Positions 1-6,712 of a DNA stretch of 7,312 bases are shown here, in pieces (position 1 is the stretch's first letter; each line of letters opens with the position of its first letter). A program made the position numbers and the translations under genes. Origin of the DNA: Candidatus Sabulitectum sp. (GTDB taxonomy: Bacteria > Fermentibacterota > Fermentibacteria > Fermentibacterales > JCC-6). Location of the stretch: contig JAOZRM010000124.1 of assembly GCA_029940175.1 (NCBI GenBank), forward strand, positions 1 to 7,312, given 5' to 3'. The notes beneath the pieces were generated by a model. That model did no database searches, had not been told where the DNA came from, and worked only from the letters and a program-made list of their open reading frames with translations.

Positions 1-347
1 GGCCAATGGTATCCACGGCAGTTCAGGCCGGGGAAATTCTTAAGGAAAGCGGTATTGATGTAATGGTTTTTGACCCTGTGTGGTTGAAACCTGCGCCTGT
101 TGATGTTATCTGTGATCTTGCAGTGAACCGGCTTGTGGTTACTCTGGAGGAAGGCACCATCAGAGGAGGGTTTGGTCAGTACGCAGCTTCGTTGCTTCCA
201 GGCTGGAATGTTCTGAACCTGGGTATTCCCGATCAGTTTGTAGTACACGGCAGTACCAAAGAGATAATAGCCGATCTTAAACTTGATCCGACCGGGGTTA
301 GTGAGTCGATTAAAGAACATGTCAGGATCAATTGTGAAAACAGTTAA
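1..347 (+). CDS. dxs: 1-deoxy-D-xylulose-5-phosphate synthase, C-terminal fragment
   Basis: This is the 3' end of dxs; the gene starts before the window and the first complete codon is at base 3. DXS condenses pyruvate with glyceraldehyde-3-phosphate, using thiamine diphosphate, in the first step of the MEP isoprenoid pathway in the cytoplasm. About 114 residues are visible, all from the C-terminal transketolase domain. The match rests on PMVSTAVQAGEIL near the start (DXS usually reads G.MVYPAL..AE.L), KPAPVD (usual KPLD), then LEEGTIRGGFGQ (usual VEEN...GGFGS) and GIPDQFVVHGS (usual GIPD.FVEHG). The cofactor-binding and pyrimidine domains lie upstream and cannot be checked. The stop TAA (345-347) lies inside the start of nadK, so the two genes are probably translationally coupled. 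A generic transketolase or pyruvate dehydrogenase beta subunit is less likely, because the GGFG and GIPD.F..HG blocks are typical of DXS. Confidence 0.93.
   Translation, partial: PMVSTAVQAGEILKESGIDVMVFDPVWLKPAPVDVICDLAVNRLVVTLEEGTIRGGFGQYAASLLPGWNVLNLGIPDQFVVHGSTKEIIADLKLDPTGVSESIKEHVRINCENS
324..327 (+). promoter_or_regulatory. ribosome binding site deciding the nadK start
   Basis: AGGA lies 6 bases before the GTG at 334, inside the end of dxs. The alternative ATG at 319 has only a weak purine run (AAAGA, 312-316) directly upstream. This favours GTG 334, though ATG 319 cannot be excluded. Confidence 0.5.
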
Positions 348-1119
348 AAAAATATTTATTCCTGAACCTGCTGCTGCAGAATACGGAGACATCTTTAAAA
401 GTGCCGGTATCGATGTTCTGACACAACGGGAAGGCACAGATGCCGCTGCAGCAATAGGCGGAGACGGTACCATCCTGAAAGTAATGGATTTGCTTCTGGG
501 CAGCAATCTTCCTGTCCTGGGAGTAAATGCCGGTCATCTTGGTTTTCTTGCAGACAGTGATATTACCCGGGTGGAAGAATCTATTGCCTGTCTTCTTTCC
601 GGTGATTATGAGATCGATAACCTTCCTGTTTTGAAGACCACAGGACCAGGCGGCATCTGCGTGAGGGCCCTGAATGAAATTTGTATCAGTCGTGCAGCAG
701 AGGGAGGAATCCTTCACATACGCGTTCTAGTGGATGGCAGGGAAGTAGCCGTTATAGCTTCCGACGGTGTTATGGTTTCAACTCCATCAGGGTCAACTGC
801 TTACAACCTCTCATGTGGAGGGCCGATACTACATCCGAATCTTCCTGTGGTTATTATTACAGCCATATGCCCACACTTGCTGGCCATCAGGCCAATTGTG
901 GTTCCTCTCTCATCAAAAATTGAATTTACTATTCTCCGGTCACGGGGGAAGAATCCAATGATTCTGGCAGATGGAATGGCAAAATGCGGATCAATGACAG
1001 AAGGTGACACCATCGCAGTCCAACCTTCATCTCTCACATGCCCTGTTATCAGAACTGGAAGACGGTCTGATTACTATGCAATGCTGGGAAAGAAGCTTGG
1101 CTGGGGATACCGAGGTTAG
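334..1119 (+). CDS. nadK: NAD kinase (ATP-NAD kinase)
   Basis: Phosphorylates NAD to NADP in the cytoplasm, the only de novo source of NADP in most bacteria. From GTG 334 the protein has 261 residues and begins MKTVKKIFIPEP, which puts the first beta strand at the start as in the family. Visible motifs: the phosphate-binding GGDGT at 42-46, NAGHLGFL at 65-72, the NAD-contacting NE pair at 114-115, and DGVMVSTPSGSTAY at 144-157 followed by a GGP. The C-terminal ICPH and RPIVVP blocks are present. The usual TPICPH reads TAICPH, and the usual DGQ near the end reads DGM. Only about 40 residues precede GGDGT, as in the compact Gram-positive type rather than the roughly 290-residue enterobacterial type. 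ATG 319 would add five residues. The gene overlaps dxs by 14 bases and ends 4 bases before recN. NADP(H) is used later in the MEP pathway, a plausible but unproven link to dxs. Confidence 0.93.
   Translation: MKTVKKIFIPEPAAAEYGDIFKSAGIDVLTQREGTDAAAAIGGDGTILKVMDLLLGSNLPVLGVNAGHLGFLADSDITRVEESIACLLSGDYEIDNLPVLKTTGPGGICVRALNEICISRAAEGGILHIRVLVDGREVAVIASDGVMVSTPSGSTAYNLSCGGPILHPNLPVVIITAICPHLLAIRPIVVPLSSKIEFTILRSRGKNPMILADGMAKCGSMTEGDTIAVQPSSLTCPVIRTGRRSDYYAMLGKKLGWGYRG
1112..1115 (+). promoter_or_regulatory. ribosome binding site of recN
   Basis: GAGG lies inside the last codons of nadK, 8 bases before ATG 1124. In-frame GTG 1121 and ATG 1130 are the other candidates, and spacing favours 1124. 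An open frame continues upstream to a GTG at 1004, but that would add 40 residues with no counterpart in RecN and would run through the nadK C-terminus. Confidence 0.55.
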
Positions 1120-1123
1120 GGTG

Positions 1124-2749
1124 ATGCAGATGCTCCGCTCGATCACTTTGAGGAATCTGGCAACCATCAGTGACACTTCCATGAAGTTTGAAAAGGGCCT
1201 GAATGTTATTACAGGTGAGACTGGAAGTGGCAAATCAATTCTTGTTGATGGACTGATGCTTTCTGTTGGAGCAAGAGCAGACAAAACACTGGTTCGCCCT
1301 GGAGCAAAAACAGCATCAGTAGAAGCTGTTTTTCAACTGCCGGATGGAGAAGAAACTGTTATTCGCCGGGAGATCAGTGTTCAGGGAAGAAGTCGTGTCT
1401 TCATGGATGATGCTCTGTCCACCCTTGAAGAAGTTCGCAGATCTGTTCAGGGTTTTGTTGCACTGCACAGTCAGAGGTCAACTCCGATTCTTCTTAAACC
1501 TGCACGGCAGATGGATATTCTTGATGAATTTGCACACACACTCTCTTTAAGAGAAAAGTATCAGCAACTATTCCAGGAATACAAAGTTGCAACTGCAAGA
1601 TGTGATGAACTCAGGAAATTTCTTGGTGAATCTGATGCCAGTCGAGAGCTGCTTCTTCATGAGATATCACTTTTTGATAATCTTGACCCTTCCATGGAAG
1701 ACTACAATTCTCTTGTGGATCAGAGACTTCACATGAGAAGAATTATTGAGCAGTCCACGCTTCTTCAGGAAACACAGGGAGCATTGCAGGGAGACCAGGG
1801 AGTTACTGCTGTTCTTTCAGGAGTGCTTCGAAAACTGCAGAGAGAAGCTCCGGAAAGGGAAGAGCTGGCAGAACTGATCTCACAGGCTTCCATCTCAGCC
1901 GAAGAGGCTTCCAACCGTATCCTTTCAGAGATGTCCGATCTGGAAGATGCTCCTGACAGGATAACAGAAATTGACAGCAGACTTGACGAGTATTCAGTGC
2001 TCATATCAAGGTGCGGTGGAACGGCCCAGTCTATGATTCACCACAGAGAGTCACTATTTCTTCGACTTCAGGAGTACACCGTCGCCCGGGAAGAACTGAG
2101 CACTATCCAGCTCAAGCTGCCTGAACTTACAGAAAAAGTAAGTGAAACTGCCAGAGAACTCACCCTGAAAAGAGAAGTTGCCGGAGAGAAACTTTCAGCA
2201 CAGGCAGTTGCTGAAATGAAACAGTTGAATATGCCGTTCGCTCAATTTTCCATCCGGTTCAATCCACCCGGTTCACCTGTTGCTGTGGCTGGTACGGATC
2301 TGGACTCAAGAGGAGCGGAATCGGTTCTTTTTGTGTTCTCTGCCAACAAGGGTATCCCGATGGATTCACTTGAGGCCGTGGCCAGCGGAGGAGAGCTATC
2401 CAGGGTTGCTCTTTCTCTTGCCCTGGTTGTTGCAGATTCATCCTCGGCATCTACTCTGGTGTTTGACGAAATAGATGCGGGAACAGGGGGGGAAACAGCT
2501 CATGACCTGGCGGAATCTCTGGTTAGAGCAGCCTCCTCAAGACAGATCATTGTTGTTTCACACCTTGCTCAGATAGCATCCAGAGCACACAGGCATCTGG
2601 CTGTAGAAAAAACTTATTCCGATGATATGCCAGTTACCACAGTAACCATTCTGGATTCCCGCAGGGAACAACTAAAGGAGCTTGCAAGGCTTCTTGGTGG
2701 AGGCACCGGCGCAGAAGATCATGCTTTCAGATTACTGGGAGCGGAATAA
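1124..2749 (+). CDS. recN: DNA repair protein RecN
   Basis: RecN is an SMC-like ATPase that acts early in recombinational repair of double-strand breaks, holding DNA ends or sister duplexes together for RecA. The 541-residue product is close to the usual 550 or so. It opens with MQMLRSITLRNLATI, the typical RecN start. Walker A GETGSGKS is at 31-38. A variant Q-loop block, HSQRS, is at 115-119. A helical coiled-coil middle, shorter than in SMC, runs from roughly 150 to 350. The ABC signature SGGELSR is at 421-427, Walker B ends in D448-E449 (FDEIDAGTGG), and the switch histidine is H480 in VSHLAQIA. The C-terminal ELARLLGG is also a RecN feature. The HSQR block differs from the usual HGQH (see findings); the other ATPase elements are intact. 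The stop TAA shares one base with the next start (TAATG), so translation of the phosphatidyltransferase is probably coupled to recN. Confidence 0.95.
   Translation: MQMLRSITLRNLATISDTSMKFEKGLNVITGETGSGKSILVDGLMLSVGARADKTLVRPGAKTASVEAVFQLPDGEETVIRREISVQGRSRVFMDDALSTLEEVRRSVQGFVALHSQRSTPILLKPARQMDILDEFAHTLSLREKYQQLFQEYKVATARCDELRKFLGESDASRELLLHEISLFDNLDPSMEDYNSLVDQRLHMRRIIEQSTLLQETQGALQGDQGVTAVLSGVLRKLQREAPEREELAELISQASISAEEASNRILSEMSDLEDAPDRITEIDSRLDEYSVLISRCGGTAQSMIHHRESLFLRLQEYTVAREELSTIQLKLPELTEKVSETARELTLKREVAGEKLSAQAVAEMKQLNMPFAQFSIRFNPPGSPVAVAGTDLDSRGAESVLFVFSANKGIPMDSLEAVASGGELSRVALSLALVVADSSSASTLVFDEIDAGTGGETAHDLAESLVRAASSRQIIVVSHLAQIASRAHRHLAVEKTYSDDMPVTTVTILDSRREQLKELARLLGGGTGAEDHAFRLLGAE
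2737..2741 (+). promoter_or_regulatory. ribosome binding site of the pgsA-like gene
   Basis: GGGAG lies in the last codons of recN, 7 bases before ATG 2749. With the TAATG stop-start overlap it supports this start and coupling to recN. Confidence 0.6.
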
Positions 2750-3312
2750 TGATTACCGGCAGGTTTTTTACTGCAGCAAATATTGTAAGCATTATCAGGG
2801 TTCCTCTGGCTGTGGCTGCATGTTTTTCTCTGTGGAATGGACATTCAGGTTATACACTCCTCTTCGTGATCCTGGCCATTCTATCAGATGCTGTTGACGG
2901 CAAACTGGCAAGAGTCACAGGAACAGTCAGCGACTGGGGTAAGATCCTTGATCCACTTGCAGATAAGATTGCATTGGCACTTTTCGCAGTAACAATGCTT
3001 CTCATGAATCTGCTTCCCCTCTGGCTGTTTGTTGTTCTTGCAGCGAGAGATCTGCTTATTGTAATCGGTGGTCTTCTGTTTTACAGAAAAAAGAAACCTC
3101 CATCCTCTAACATCTGGGGCAAACTGGCAACAATGTTTCTGTCTTTTTACATGCTCAGGCAGGCTGTATTCCTGCAGTTTCAGTTCCCCAGGGCAGACTG
3201 GTTTCTCCAGACTGACGGTCTGGGTTTGCTTTCCATGGCACTGGTTGTGTTGAGCTTCGCTACGTATGTACATGCCGCCATATCACAGAGAGGAATTTCA
3301 CTTGAGGCTTAA
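2749..3312 (+). CDS. pgsA: CDP-alcohol phosphatidyltransferase, probably phosphatidylglycerophosphate synthase
   Basis: An integral membrane enzyme of the CDP-alcohol phosphatidyltransferase family. The likely reaction is CDP-diacylglycerol plus glycerol-3-phosphate to phosphatidylglycerophosphate and CMP, the committed step to phosphatidylglycerol and cardiolipin. All invariant residues of the family signature are present: D47, D50-G51, A54-R55, G64, D68 and D72, with the expected spacing. The acidic residues bind the catalytic metals. The N-terminus TAANIVSIIRVPLA resembles the N.LT..R opening of PgsA, and S..GK..T near 120-130 resembles the GK.KT block of PgsA. Hydrophobic segments are seen near 12-30, 35-46, 74-95, 97-112 and 155-175. 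The length of 187 matches PgsA. Family membership is very secure, but the glycerol-phosphate acceptor is inferred, since phosphatidylserine or inositol-phosphate synthases share the signature. The gene overlaps recN by 1 base and smc by 11. Confidence 0.82.
   Translation: MITGRFFTAANIVSIIRVPLAVAACFSLWNGHSGYTLLFVILAILSDAVDGKLARVTGTVSDWGKILDPLADKIALALFAVTMLLMNLLPLWLFVVLAARDLLIVIGGLLFYRKKKPPSSNIWGKLATMFLSFYMLRQAVFLQFQFPRADWFLQTDGLGLLSMALVVLSFATYVHAAISQRGISLEA
3287..3294 (+). promoter_or_regulatory. ribosome binding site deciding the smc start
   Basis: AGAGAGGA, inside the 3' end of the pgsA-like gene, lies 7 bases before TTG 3302. It is the strongest ribosome binding site at any junction here. 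It supports a TTG start giving MRLKRLEIVGFKSF, the standard SMC opening, over the in-frame ATG 3266, which would add 12 residues with no SMC counterpart. Confidence 0.7.
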
Positions 3313-6300
3313 AAGACTTGAAATTGTTGGATTCAAATCGTTTGCTGATCCGTTCAGGATAGATTTCAAGCAGGGTATTTCCTCAATTGTTGGTCCCAAT
3401 GGATGTGGTAAGAGTAATGTTGCTGACGCTATCAGATGGGTTCTGGGAAACCAGAGTCCCAAGCAACTCAGAGCAGACAGAATGGAGTCAGTTATTTTTT
3501 CCGGCTCCACCAGGCGCAAGCAGCTTGGAATGGCAGAGGTTATCCTTACTTTCGATAACACAGACAGATTGCTTGGTCTGGAGTTTGACGAAGTATCTGT
3601 GTCCAGAAAACTTTTTCGTTCCGGTGACAGCGAATACAGCATAAACGGCAGCCGTTGTCGACTCATGGACATAACCGATCTTGTGGTGGACAAGGGGCTG
3701 GGATCAACTGGATACTGGATACTTGAATCCAAGATGGTGGGAACCATTCTCTCCAACAGACCTGAGGATCGCAGATTTCTGTTCGATGAAGCTGCCGGAA
3801 TAGTTAAGTACAAGATACAGAGGCATCGAGCAGAACTAAAACTTAACTCGGCTGGCAATGATCTGGAAAGACTGTCTGATATTATTTCAGAGGTGGACAC
3901 CACCTGCAATGGTTTGAAACGCCAGGTTTCAGCATTCAAAAGACATAAGAAGGTTTCAGATGCAGTTAAGGCAGTGAAGGAAGCTATGAGTTTCCTGGAG
4001 TCTTCAGAGATAAGAGGAAAACTTAAGGAAAAAAGAAAGCTGCTGGATGAAACAAGTTCTGTTGTTGGCAGGGAAACTGCTGCTTTGTCATCTCGAACCA
4101 CTGTTCTTGCTGAGGCAAGGATGGAATTCAGTAGAGTACAGGGCAGGCTGGACGAAGCGCACAGAAAGTGTTCTGATCTGGATTCGAAGCTCGCATCTAA
4201 TGACAGAGAGTCAGCAGTTACAGCAGAGAGAATAACTTCCGCTGAAACAAGAATTGCAGAGAACAATGCCAGAATGGCCAGAGAGAGGGAGCGCATTCAC
4301 AGGTACACAGCCGATCTGGAGAAACTTGAGGATGAGAAATCACAGCTTGCGATCTCCTCGAAAATCTTTGAAGAGGATAATGTAACATCTTTAAAAAAAC
4401 TGGAAGAGTTGAAGCTTCATCTGGGAAAAATGAGTGCAAACCAGGGAATTGCGAAATCACGCAGGCTTGAGATCGATTCTGAGCTGGAGAAGCTCAGGCA
4501 GTCTTTCCGTGAGCAGATCCGTATTGAAGAAGCACGCATACAGAAACTCTCATCGGTAAAGGATTCAATTGAGATCCTCTCCGAAAGAAATGTTTCCATA
4601 AGTGACAGTATTTCCCGATTCGCTGAAGATCAGGTTGTTTTGATTGAGAGAACAGAGTCCATAGAGAAATCACTTAAGAACAAGATCAGCACACAGGAGA
4701 AATTACTTGCAGAGACCACTGAGCTGAGCAGCAGGATATCAGAATCAGGGCAGACCGTGGCCGTCCTCAGAGAGCAGGAGAGGAGAGTCAACAGGCTTCT
4801 TCAGGAATCCTCCACAACAGGATCTCTTTCATCCCTTCTAAAGCCCCTGTCAGGAATGGGAAAAGCCATTGGAGCCTACCTGGACAGCTTTAACTCAGCG
4901 CACATTGCAAGCAGAATCTCAGATGAAACCCCGGGAGAGGGAAGACGATATGCAGTTCCAGTCAAGTGTTGCTCTGAAGAACTGCCACCTGGAGCGACGT
5001 CTCTTGCAGACTGTGTGGAACAGGATGACATGAGTCAACTCACAGGACCCCTTCTCAGTTACTGTGTACTTGCTCCAGACAGGGCAACCGCAGCATTGTG
5101 GATCAGCCAGGGGATCTCTCGGACGGTGGTTACTGTAAACGGAGACATTTTCAGACCGGACGGTCTGTTAAGACTGGGAGTGGCAGAATCCAGTGCCGGT
5201 TCTCTTGAGCTCAATGACATTCTTGAGGACCTGGAAAAGAAGCTGAGCACATATGTGAGTCAAGTGGATGAACTGAGACTCTCTCTCAACAAGAAAAATG
5301 AGGAACTTTCTTCTCTGAGGGCCTCAACAAAGGAAGTTCGTGAGGAACTTCGACTCGTTGAGAAAAAGCTTGTTGGGACTCAGACATCCCTCGCGAATTC
5401 GAAAATGGAGTTAAGCTCCGTTACAAAAAATCTTTCCCTGCAAAATGATGAGCTTACAGAACTCTGTAAGAATGATTCCACTGGAACCGGCATTGCTGTG
5501 GAGGAATCCATTGCTTCCCTTGAAGAAAAGAGGGCAACTGCCGCAGCTGATGAAGAAAAAGCTGCGACTTTGGTTTCCAATGCGGAGAATCAGCTGATGG
5601 AGGCAGAAAGGGATCATGACAAGTGCAGTTTCAACCTCAGAGAGAACCAGAACAGACGAAAAGAGATCACAGGCAGAATAGGAATGCTGGGGAAAGAGGC
5701 TGACAGCCTTCATGACCTGCTCCTGGAGCTGGAGCGTGAGAATGATGGTTCTGGAAGCAGCATTGCCTCTCTGAGAAATAGAACAGACATACTGAAAAAA
5801 GAAAATGCTCTGCTGAAAACAAGGCGAGGCCAGGAGGAAAGTTTAAGAAATGATTACTCCCAGGAGAGAAATACACTGATGGAAAGCACTGCAATCCTGG
5901 AGAAGGAAGTGCAGTTGATCAGGGAGAAACTGGGAAAAGCAAAGAGTTTGATGATCGAGCTTGAAGCCCGGACAGCATCTCTTCTTGAAAAATTGGAAGA
6001 TATGGAGGGGGAGTGTACGGTTGAAGAGAATCCTTTCATTGGAAGATCTCCCCAGGAGCTGGCACACGAACTTGCTTCAAGAAACACTGTTCTTGAGCGA
6101 ATTGGTCCAGTGAATATGCTTGCTGTTACTGAATACGAGGAATCCACGGCGAGACTTGGATACCTGGTAGAACAGAGAGACGATCTTGAGCGAGCAAGAG
6201 CCTCATTATCCAGAGCAATTGCAGAGATCAATGCAGAGGCTGCTGCTCGTTTCAAAGAGACGTTCGATAAGGTCAGGACAAATTTCCAGGAAATGTTTAT

Positions 6301-6712
6301 CAAGTTGTTCGGCGGTGGAGAAGGTGACATCATCTCCATAGAGGGGGATGACCCGCTTGAGGGTGGAATTGAGATCCTTGCCCGACCGAAGGGCAAGAAA
6401 CTTAAGAATGTGATTGCCCTGTCTGAAGGTGAGAAGGCCTTGACCGCGGTTGCACTTCTTTTCAGCCTCTACCTGGTAAAGCCGTCTCCATTCTGTGTTC
6501 TTGATGAGCTTGACGGGCCTTTTGATGATTCCAATACAGACAAGTTTGTCGAAATCCTCAGAGACTTCAGTGAGAACACACAATTCATTGTTATTACACA
6601 CAACAAGCGAACTATGGAAGGGTCTGATGTATTGTACGGGATCACCATGGCAGAAGAGGGTGTCAGTACTATTACATCTGTAAGCCTGGAGGAAATGGTG
6701 CGTCAGAATTGA
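3302..6712 (+). CDS. smc: chromosome partition/condensin ATPase SMC
   Basis: SMC homodimers with ScpA and ScpB extrude DNA loops and align chromosome arms from the origin. From TTG 3302 the product has 1136 residues (family about 1150-1200). Order: N-terminal head with Walker A GPNGCGKSN at 31-39 and the WVLG.QS..LR block; a first coiled-coil arm from about 165 to 505; a hinge from about 507 to 627 (GSLSSLLKP through VTVNGDIFRPDG); a second coiled coil to about 930-990; then the C-terminal head. That head holds GPVNMLAV.EYEE, LFGGGEG, the signature LSEGEKALTA at 1040-1049, Walker B with D1068-E1069, and H1100 in ITHNKRTME. Catalytic residues are intact. Odd points are the signature glycine replaced by Glu1042, an altered D-loop, and two missing hinge glycines. 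No scpA or scpB is in the window. ESKMV in the N-head is closer to Bacteroidetes-type SMC than to Firmicutes. The stop overlaps the ftsY start. Confidence 0.96.
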   Translation: MRLKRLEIVGFKSFADPFRIDFKQGISSIVGPNGCGKSNVADAIRWVLGNQSPKQLRADRMESVIFSGSTRRKQLGMAEVILTFDNTDRLLGLEFDEVSVSRKLFRSGDSEYSINGSRCRLMDITDLVVDKGLGSTGYWILESKMVGTILSNRPEDRRFLFDEAAGIVKYKIQRHRAELKLNSAGNDLERLSDIISEVDTTCNGLKRQVSAFKRHKKVSDAVKAVKEAMSFLESSEIRGKLKEKRKLLDETSSVVGRETAALSSRTTVLAEARMEFSRVQGRLDEAHRKCSDLDSKLASNDRESAVTAERITSAETRIAENNARMARERERIHRYTADLEKLEDEKSQLAISSKIFEEDNVTSLKKLEELKLHLGKMSANQGIAKSRRLEIDSELEKLRQSFREQIRIEEARIQKLSSVKDSIEILSERNVSISDSISRFAEDQVVLIERTESIEKSLKNKISTQEKLLAETTELSSRISESGQTVAVLREQERRVNRLLQESSTTGSLSSLLKPLSGMGKAIGAYLDSFNSAHIASRISDETPGEGRRYAVPVKCCSEELPPGATSLADCVEQDDMSQLTGPLLSYCVLAPDRATAALWISQGISRTVVTVNGDIFRPDGLLRLGVAESSAGSLELNDILEDLEKKLSTYVSQVDELRLSLNKKNEELSSLRASTKEVREELRLVEKKLVGTQTSLANSKMELSSVTKNLSLQNDELTELCKNDSTGTGIAVEESIASLEEKRATAAADEEKAATLVSNAENQLMEAERDHDKCSFNLRENQNRRKEITGRIGMLGKEADSLHDLLLELERENDGSGSSIASLRNRTDILKKENALLKTRRGQEESLRNDYSQERNTLMESTAILEKEVQLIREKLGKAKSLMIELEARTASLLEKLEDMEGECTVEENPFIGRSPQELAHELASRNTVLERIGPVNMLAVTEYEESTARLGYLVEQRDDLERARASLSRAIAEINAEAAARFKETFDKVRTNFQEMFIKLFGGGEGDIISIEGDDPLEGGIEILARPKGKKLKNVIALSEGEKALTAVALLFSLYLVKPSPFCVLDELDGPFDDSNTDKFVEILRDFSENTQFIVITHNKRTMEGSDVLYGITMAEEGVSTITSVSLEEMVRQN
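6688..6694 (+). promoter_or_regulatory. possible ribosome binding site for ftsY, long spacing
   Basis: GGAGGAA lies in the last codons of smc, 14 bases before TTG 6709. That spacing is longer than usual, and the only closer in-frame codons are not start codons. Initiation may rely mainly on coupling through the TTGA stop-start overlap at 6709-6712. Confidence 0.35.

Noticed and set aside
283..333. Upstream extension of nadK to TTG 283
   Set aside because: It would overlap dxs by 65 bases and add residues before the first beta strand with no counterpart in NAD kinases.
1004..1123. Upstream extension of recN to GTG 1004
   Set aside because: It would overlap the conserved nadK C-terminus and add 40 residues absent from RecN; a ribosome binding site and the standard N-terminus support ATG 1124.
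3207..3223. Inverted repeat CCAGAC-TGACG-GTCTGG near the end of the pgsA-like gene, about 80 bases before smc
   Set aside because: Only a 6-bp stem, inside coding sequence and without a U-run, so not a convincing terminator or regulatory hairpin.
3298..4296. Long open frame of 332 codons on the - strand opposite the N-terminal part of smc
   Set aside because: Its translation is Ser/Leu-rich low-complexity sequence, as expected from the complement of coiled-coil codons, with no recognisable domain. The + strand here encodes a clear SMC head and arm.
5152..5167. Near-palindrome CAGACCGGACGGTCTG in the hinge-coding part of smc
   Set aside because: A short coding-sequence palindrome; nothing else marks it as an operator.
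1061..5167. Nine-base word GACGGTCTG present three times (1061, 3214, 5159), about 2 kb apart
   Set aside because: In a window this size about one nine-base word is expected to occur three times by chance, before codon bias, so it is not evidence of a motif.
5854..6396. Open frame of 180 codons on the - strand opposite the C-terminal part of smc
   Set aside because: Same Ser-rich shadow pattern; the + strand carries conserved SMC motifs throughout.
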